Below, piece by piece: positions 59,574 to 64,000 of a stretch of DNA of 64,000 nucleotides. The position numbers and the translations under genes were made by a program. The DNA is from Pogona vitticeps. Its lineage: Eukaryota > Chordata > Lepidosauria > Squamata > Agamidae. Position 1 is the stretch's first letter. Every line of letters starts with the position of its first letter. The notes under the pieces were generated by a model. It searched no databases. It was not told the origin of the DNA and worked only from the letters and a program-made list of their open reading frames with translations. Where the stretch lies: assembly GCF_051106095.1 (NCBI RefSeq), contig NC_135783.1:330224322-330288321 (forward strand), in the 5' to 3' direction.

Positions 59574-60254
59574 ATCTATGCTTTCAGGAGGGATACAAAG
59601 GAACAGAAAGTAGTGGGAAAGCCACAGTACTAAGGGAGACAAGAGGAACATCACTAATAACATCAGCATAGAGCCCTGTATGCTAAGGAGAACCAATATT
59701 CCAAAGAAAAAGCTTACCCTGGTGAATGGTGGGTGCACATTTCCCCCACGCCTTGTTTTTTTAAAGAAAGATTGTTACCCAATTTCAAAAATAACTTTCA
59801 GTGCAATACTTTACATTCTACACAAAGTTCCACTATATTTTCAGGTTATCTTTCAGGTTAAGTCTACCCATGATTATGCCATAGAATGCAATTCCCTACC
59901 TGCTCAACTGGGAGTGGACCTCCACTGAATGACTTACTTCTGAATAGATATGCATAGGATTATGGCTTTCATCTATTAATTATATACCATACTCCTCATT
60001 ATTTCGATAGCACATATTTTTTTAAAAAATATTATTTGAAACACAAATATTTATAAAACATGGCAAAGGCAAATACCATCTCAACAAAGGATACACCTGA
60101 CTTTTAACTGCGCAGAGGGAAGCCTTGTCTAGCATCTCCTATGATGGAGTGTATAATAGAGAGAAAAAAGGTATATTTGTTGCTTTACAACAATTTGTGA
60201 GTCTTTGTGCAAATACAGTCAATTAGCCACTAATTGCTTATGTATCATCTAGAA
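59574..60254. other. gene-free stretch
   Basis: No coding exon was recognised. A short repeat (CTTACTTCTGAATAGATATG) is at 59927-59965. Confidence 0.4.
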
Positions 60255-60389
60255 CAGTGGTTCCCAAACTTGGTTAACCCAGGTGTTCTTGGACTGCAAT
60301 TCCAAGAACCCTTTACCACCAGCTTTGCTGGCAGTGTCTGAGAGTTGCAATATGAGAAGACCTGGGTTACTTAAAGTTGGGAACCACTG
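60255..60389. mobile_element. 135-bp hAT MITE
   Basis: The ends CAGTGGTTCCCAAACTTGG and (reverse complement of the right end) CAGTGGTTCCCAACTTTAA are flanked by ATCTAGAA (60247-60254) and ATCTAGGA (60390-60397), an 8-bp duplication with one mismatch. It is the same family as 53327-53451. Confidence 0.85.
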
Positions 60390-60419
60390 ATCTAGGAACA
60401 AAAGATGCCTCTTGTTGTC

Positions 60420-60482
60420 TAGAGGGGCGGGGTAGAAATCGAATAAATTAAATAAATAAACAAACAAACAAACAAACAAACT
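60420..60482 (+). repeat. CR1/SINE-like tail with (CAAA)n
   Basis: GAGGGGCGGGGTAGAAATCG, then (AAAT)n and (CAAA)n: the 3' tail of a CR1-like or family-C element. Confidence 0.55.
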
Positions 60483-60619
60483 ATTATTTAATTGCCTTAC
60501 AATTATTCATTTAAGAATGCTAGGGTTAATTGCCTAAGAGTTATTTAGTTGAGTGACTGACTTTCTTTATACCAACAGGGGTTAGAAGATGGTGACATAC
60601 CCTCGTCCCCTTAGATTTA

Positions 60620-60710
60620 GATTAGGCATCCTTCAGTCTTGAGAGACTATGGTAACGTGCTCTGAACAGAGGACTTGGAACAGCGTCTAGTGTGGCTGAG
60701 AAGGCCTTGT
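60620..60710 (-). repeat. Zinc-finger LINE 3' end, short
   Basis: TAGGCATCCTTCAGTCTTGA and GTGTGGCTGAGAAGGCC are the terminal ~90 bp of the element at 55029-55265. Confidence 0.7.
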
Positions 60711-63047
60711 CCCCTAGTTTTTAGTCAGTTAGGATACCTGGCTTTCTTCCCTGCTTGGCTTAAAGTGCCAGCTGGAAGCTCCAGAAGGCATTTCATGTTC
60801 ATAGCAAATGACACTATGGGACATGACCATACATGCTAACAACATTAGGACCATAGGGGAAGGAAGTCAGTGATAATCAATCATGCACAGGATACTGAGC
60901 AAACAGATTTTTCAAGAGTTATATCTTCGTATCATATAGACATACTGTATAATTTATTTGAGACTCCTTTGGGGATAGCCAGCAGAAATTTTGAAAAAGG
61001 TTTTAGAAATGGGTGACGCTGCTGAAGATAGCAATCTTCCAGAAACGACACCAGCCAAGTGTAGTTCAACGTGACATTTTTTGTGTTATTAAACATTTAA
61101 CAATCTTCTGTGCTGATAGCACATGGATCATTTAATTCCCTTATTGCTGGATAAGTCCTTTCTTTCTTCCAGTTTTAAAAAAAAACACCTTACTGAAAGA
61201 GCACCAGTACATGGCAAAATGTAAATAAATTATACAATGCTAAGTTACATTTATGAACATAGCTTTAACACCACACAGGGAAAAGGCTCTTCAAACAGGA
61301 AACTATCAATTATTGCCATGATTGTGTAACTGGGCCAAAAATGTCCCGAAGTGCACTCCATTCAAATCTTCTTTTTCCATTGGTCAAGATTCTTCTGAGC
61401 CTTATGAAAGTTAGTGGGGCTTCAGGTCCCTCGGGTATAAAGGAATCAAGTCAAAATGACAGGAAACAAGTCAAAATCATGGGAATTTGCTTTGTCTGGA
61501 GTAATGGCTCTTTCTTAAAGCCTTGTCATTTTTCAAGTGTAGACTGCAGACAGAATCTTCTTCAGTGGAGCCAATGTACATCATCACCTGTATGGAGTAA
61601 TCACATGCAAAGCAATCAAAGAATAATACTGTAAATCTGAGGTGTGACCAAACTTTCTCCATGACAACATAGCCTTGTCTTTAGTCAGCCATAGGCACCA
61701 ATTTGGCCACACACACCTCTCTTAGCAAATGCCAGGGATTTCCTACTCTTGTGATTTTTTGTTTTGTTTTCATTGCTTTTTAAAGAAAGTCTTGGGATGC
61801 TGACATTTGTGCATTTTTGTGTTTGCGAGGAAGAGATTCTCTGAGCACCACCCTTTTTTTCCTGCAAAGCTGATAATTTCTTCTGTTTTGCAATGATGAA
61901 TATGTGATTTGGCATTTGGGGCTCAGTTTCTTGACTTTTCTATGGCTTTGAAAATCATCTGCTAGACTTCTCTGAAGTGAGGGTCAGAGCAGAAGTTACG
62001 GGTAAAAAAAGAGGTTTATGTTTTGGAATTCAAACTTTTATGGGTTTTTGGACAAAAGACTTTTCTTTTTGCCTTATTTGTTTGGCTGCTTTGTAATTGA
62101 CCACGCCCATTGCACCAGCATTTTGTGAAGGTCCTCTCCTGGCAGCCATTTTGTGACAAAACATCCATGACGCTTTCGGAAAAATTCCAAATGTGCTGCC
62201 AGCACTCCAGAATTAGGACTTCTAGATTAGCTCTTTTCTATGAACCAACTGATTATTCAAATATTCCCAATAAATGAAATTCAATGGAACTGAACATTGG
62301 ATTAATTTTAGAACAGATTTGCCAAAAATCTGATTTTCAGAATCCTAGAACCATTTATAGTTTGTTAAGTTAATATCCCTTAAAAATTAGACTAGTTCAG
62401 AAGCATGCCTTTGGCTGCACTGGGTTCTCATAAAGGCCGCGCCGTGTCTGTTGTAGTTAACCCTGTAAATTGCCCACTGAATAATTAAACAAGGTGTCCT
62501 TTTCAGTTCAGTCTTTGTCTGTTTGGTTGCTGAGTTGACAGTTGCTACTAAGCTTGGACAATGGCTGCACTACAAAGCTTGTTTCAGATGCTACTTTCAG
62601 TAATTAGCATTGTTCTAAATAGAACACCAAGTGCCATTTCACTAAGGAAGCAGAGGCAGCAGCAAATGTGGAGTTACTATGGATACCACACATCATTAAA
62701 AAAAATTAAATATAATGGTTAACGAAAAGCCACCCCCACAGCATTAGACATTTGTTTATTTGTTTTAAAACTTAAAAAGAAAGGGAGCTAGATAATAGTG
62801 AGGGAGCCAATTTGCCAAGGATACAGTGGCTGCAGTGACAGAAATAAATCACTGTATTTGGTTACGCAGGAAGCCATGGGCTCCAGAATTAGTCCCAGGG
62901 GTTTAAATTAAGCACCGAGAAAATATTTAAAATGCAAAAGAGCAGATCCTCAGGCATGCCAGCCAGCTGCAGAAAGGGAGAAACATTTTACTGGATAAAG
63001 CAGAGAAATGAAGAAGAATTAGAAGAGGCAGTCCTGGTAACCGTTTG
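60711..63047. other. gene-free; possible conserved non-coding blocks
   Basis: No coding exon was recognised. Positions 62400-62760 are repeat-poor and high in complexity (TTTCAGTAATTAGCATTGTT at about 62596) and look like candidate regulatory DNA. This is inference. Confidence 0.4.
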
Positions 63048-63125
63048 TTATGATGATGCTGCTATGTGCCATCAAGTCACCTTGGACTTAGGGCAAGTTG
63101 ACGACCTTATGAAAAAGATGACTTC
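63048..63125 (-). repeat. SINE family-A tail fragment
   Basis: GCTATGTGCCATCAAGTCAC and the following CTTGGACTTAGG segment match the reversed tail of family A. The 107-codon open stretch across it is not a gene. Confidence 0.5.
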
Positions 63126-63436
63126 CAAAATGACAGCTACTGTGATGAACACTTCAGGACAATATAAATTTATTAATAGGTGTGTGAGACCCAAGTGTGT
63201 ACTAGAAGATATTCTGATTAACTTTTCTGTGATAGTGGCTTATATAAACAACTGAATGTTTGCCTTGATTTATTGGACCAATATTCCCATTTGTAATGTC
63301 CTTTTGTCCTTCTACATCACTCTACCCCAATAAATACATAGGACTCTCAAGGCTGCATCTCTGTCACAGGGATATAAGACTTTCCAACTCTTTAAAATGA
63401 ACATTTCCTTTCTTTGTCTTAGTGGCTGTCTCTTAA

Positions 63437-63590
63437 CAATATAGCTCAGTGGTTTAGGCATCTGGCTGAGGAACCAGAGTTTGGGATTTTGATTCCCCAC
63501 TGGGCCTCCCTGACAAGGGCTGGAGTCAATGATCTGCAGGGTCCCTTCCAGTTCTGCAGTGCTATGGTGGTGATGATGATATACGAATGA
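63437..63590 (+). repeat. tRNA-derived SINE (family A)
   Basis: The head ATAGCTCAGTGGTTTAGGCA is followed by a TTTTGATTCCCC box-B-like segment, CCACTGGGCCTCC, and then GGTCCCTTCCAGTTCTGCAG. It is the clearest family-A head in the window. Confidence 0.75.
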
Positions 63591-64000
63591 GATACATTTG
63601 GTTGCCGTTTATCTAGATCAGCTTTCAGTGTTTGTGTCACTGCCAGAATTGTGCTTGACTTATGGATTAATACAAATGCATGCATGTATACATACACACA
63701 GAGAGAGAGAGATAATAAACATGTGTATATGAGTCAAAACAATGTTTAATATTTGATGTAGATGGTGTGGTTGCTGTCAAAGAATGTTTTCCCATGATCC
63801 CGTAGTTGGTGATGTGCCACTCCCAACTCTCTGTCAGCTGCACATTAACAGGGATGACTGTGATGTGGAAATCTCTTTACCTCAGCCCTTACCTATCTAG
63901 GCCTTTCATGTGCCAGATCTGGAGAATCCTGTGCATGCACAGATTTAGTGGACATAGGCTTTCCTGTCTCAGCTGCCTAAAAGAGTTGGACCAGGAAAAC
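63591..64000. other. gene-free end of window
   Basis: There is a short (GA)n at about 63700-63712. No gene was recognised. Confidence 0.45.

Noticed and set aside
62932-63255. 107-codon open frame
   Set aside because: It includes a reversed SINE tail and has no domain or flanking splice logic.

Overview
This is a vertebrate genomic window, most probably from a squamate reptile (lizard or snake). The calmodulin gene it carries has vertebrate exon structure. The surrounding DNA has several BovB/RTE LINE copies, one of them full length, together with CR1 LINE pieces, a Penelope-like element, several families of tRNA-derived SINE, and many small hAT and Tc1/mariner-type MITEs. That mixture, above all abundant BovB with CR1 and Penelope, is typical of squamates. 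No species is claimed.

Region 1-37.2 kb lies upstream of the gene and is repeat-rich. I see no host protein-coding exon in it. Landmarks are a broken R4/Dong-like LINE (about 1.2-2.0 kb), a 364-bp foldback hAT MITE with an 8-bp target duplication (2.09-2.45 kb), a 5'-truncated BovB (8.57-9.92 kb), an apparently complete BovB with an open 1,009-residue ORF and a perfect 13-bp target-site duplication (18.83-22.05 kb, minus strand), a broken Penelope-like element (23.6-24.7 kb), CR1 pieces (25.5-29.3 kb), another BovB 3' fragment (27.2-27.8 kb), and a LINE tail with a C-terminal zinc-finger motif (29.7-30.15 kb).

Region 37.2-51.9 kb holds the one clear host gene, CALM1, on the plus strand. It has a CpG-rich TATA promoter, six coding exons (3, 31, 144, 107, 136 and 29 nt) that give the invariant 149-codon vertebrate calmodulin, and a 3'UTR with poly(A) signals. 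Codon-level similarity points to CALM1 rather than CALM2 or CALM3. Its introns carry a Penelope fragment, several MITEs, a 53-bp tandem duplication and a 390-bp TTTC/TTCC microsatellite.

Region 51.9-64 kb probably includes the long alternative CALM1 3'UTR (to about 54-55 kb), followed by gene-free DNA with MITEs, SINEs, CR1 and LINE tails. Some high-complexity, repeat-poor stretches (about 11.6-12.2 kb, 58.8 kb, 62.4-62.8 kb) are candidate regulatory DNA, but this is inference only.

I found no operon-like, CRISPR-like or otherwise novel multi-gene system. The most noteworthy items are the intact BovB copy, the inverted end repeats of the Penelope-like element, and several structured MITEs whose target duplications can be read directly.
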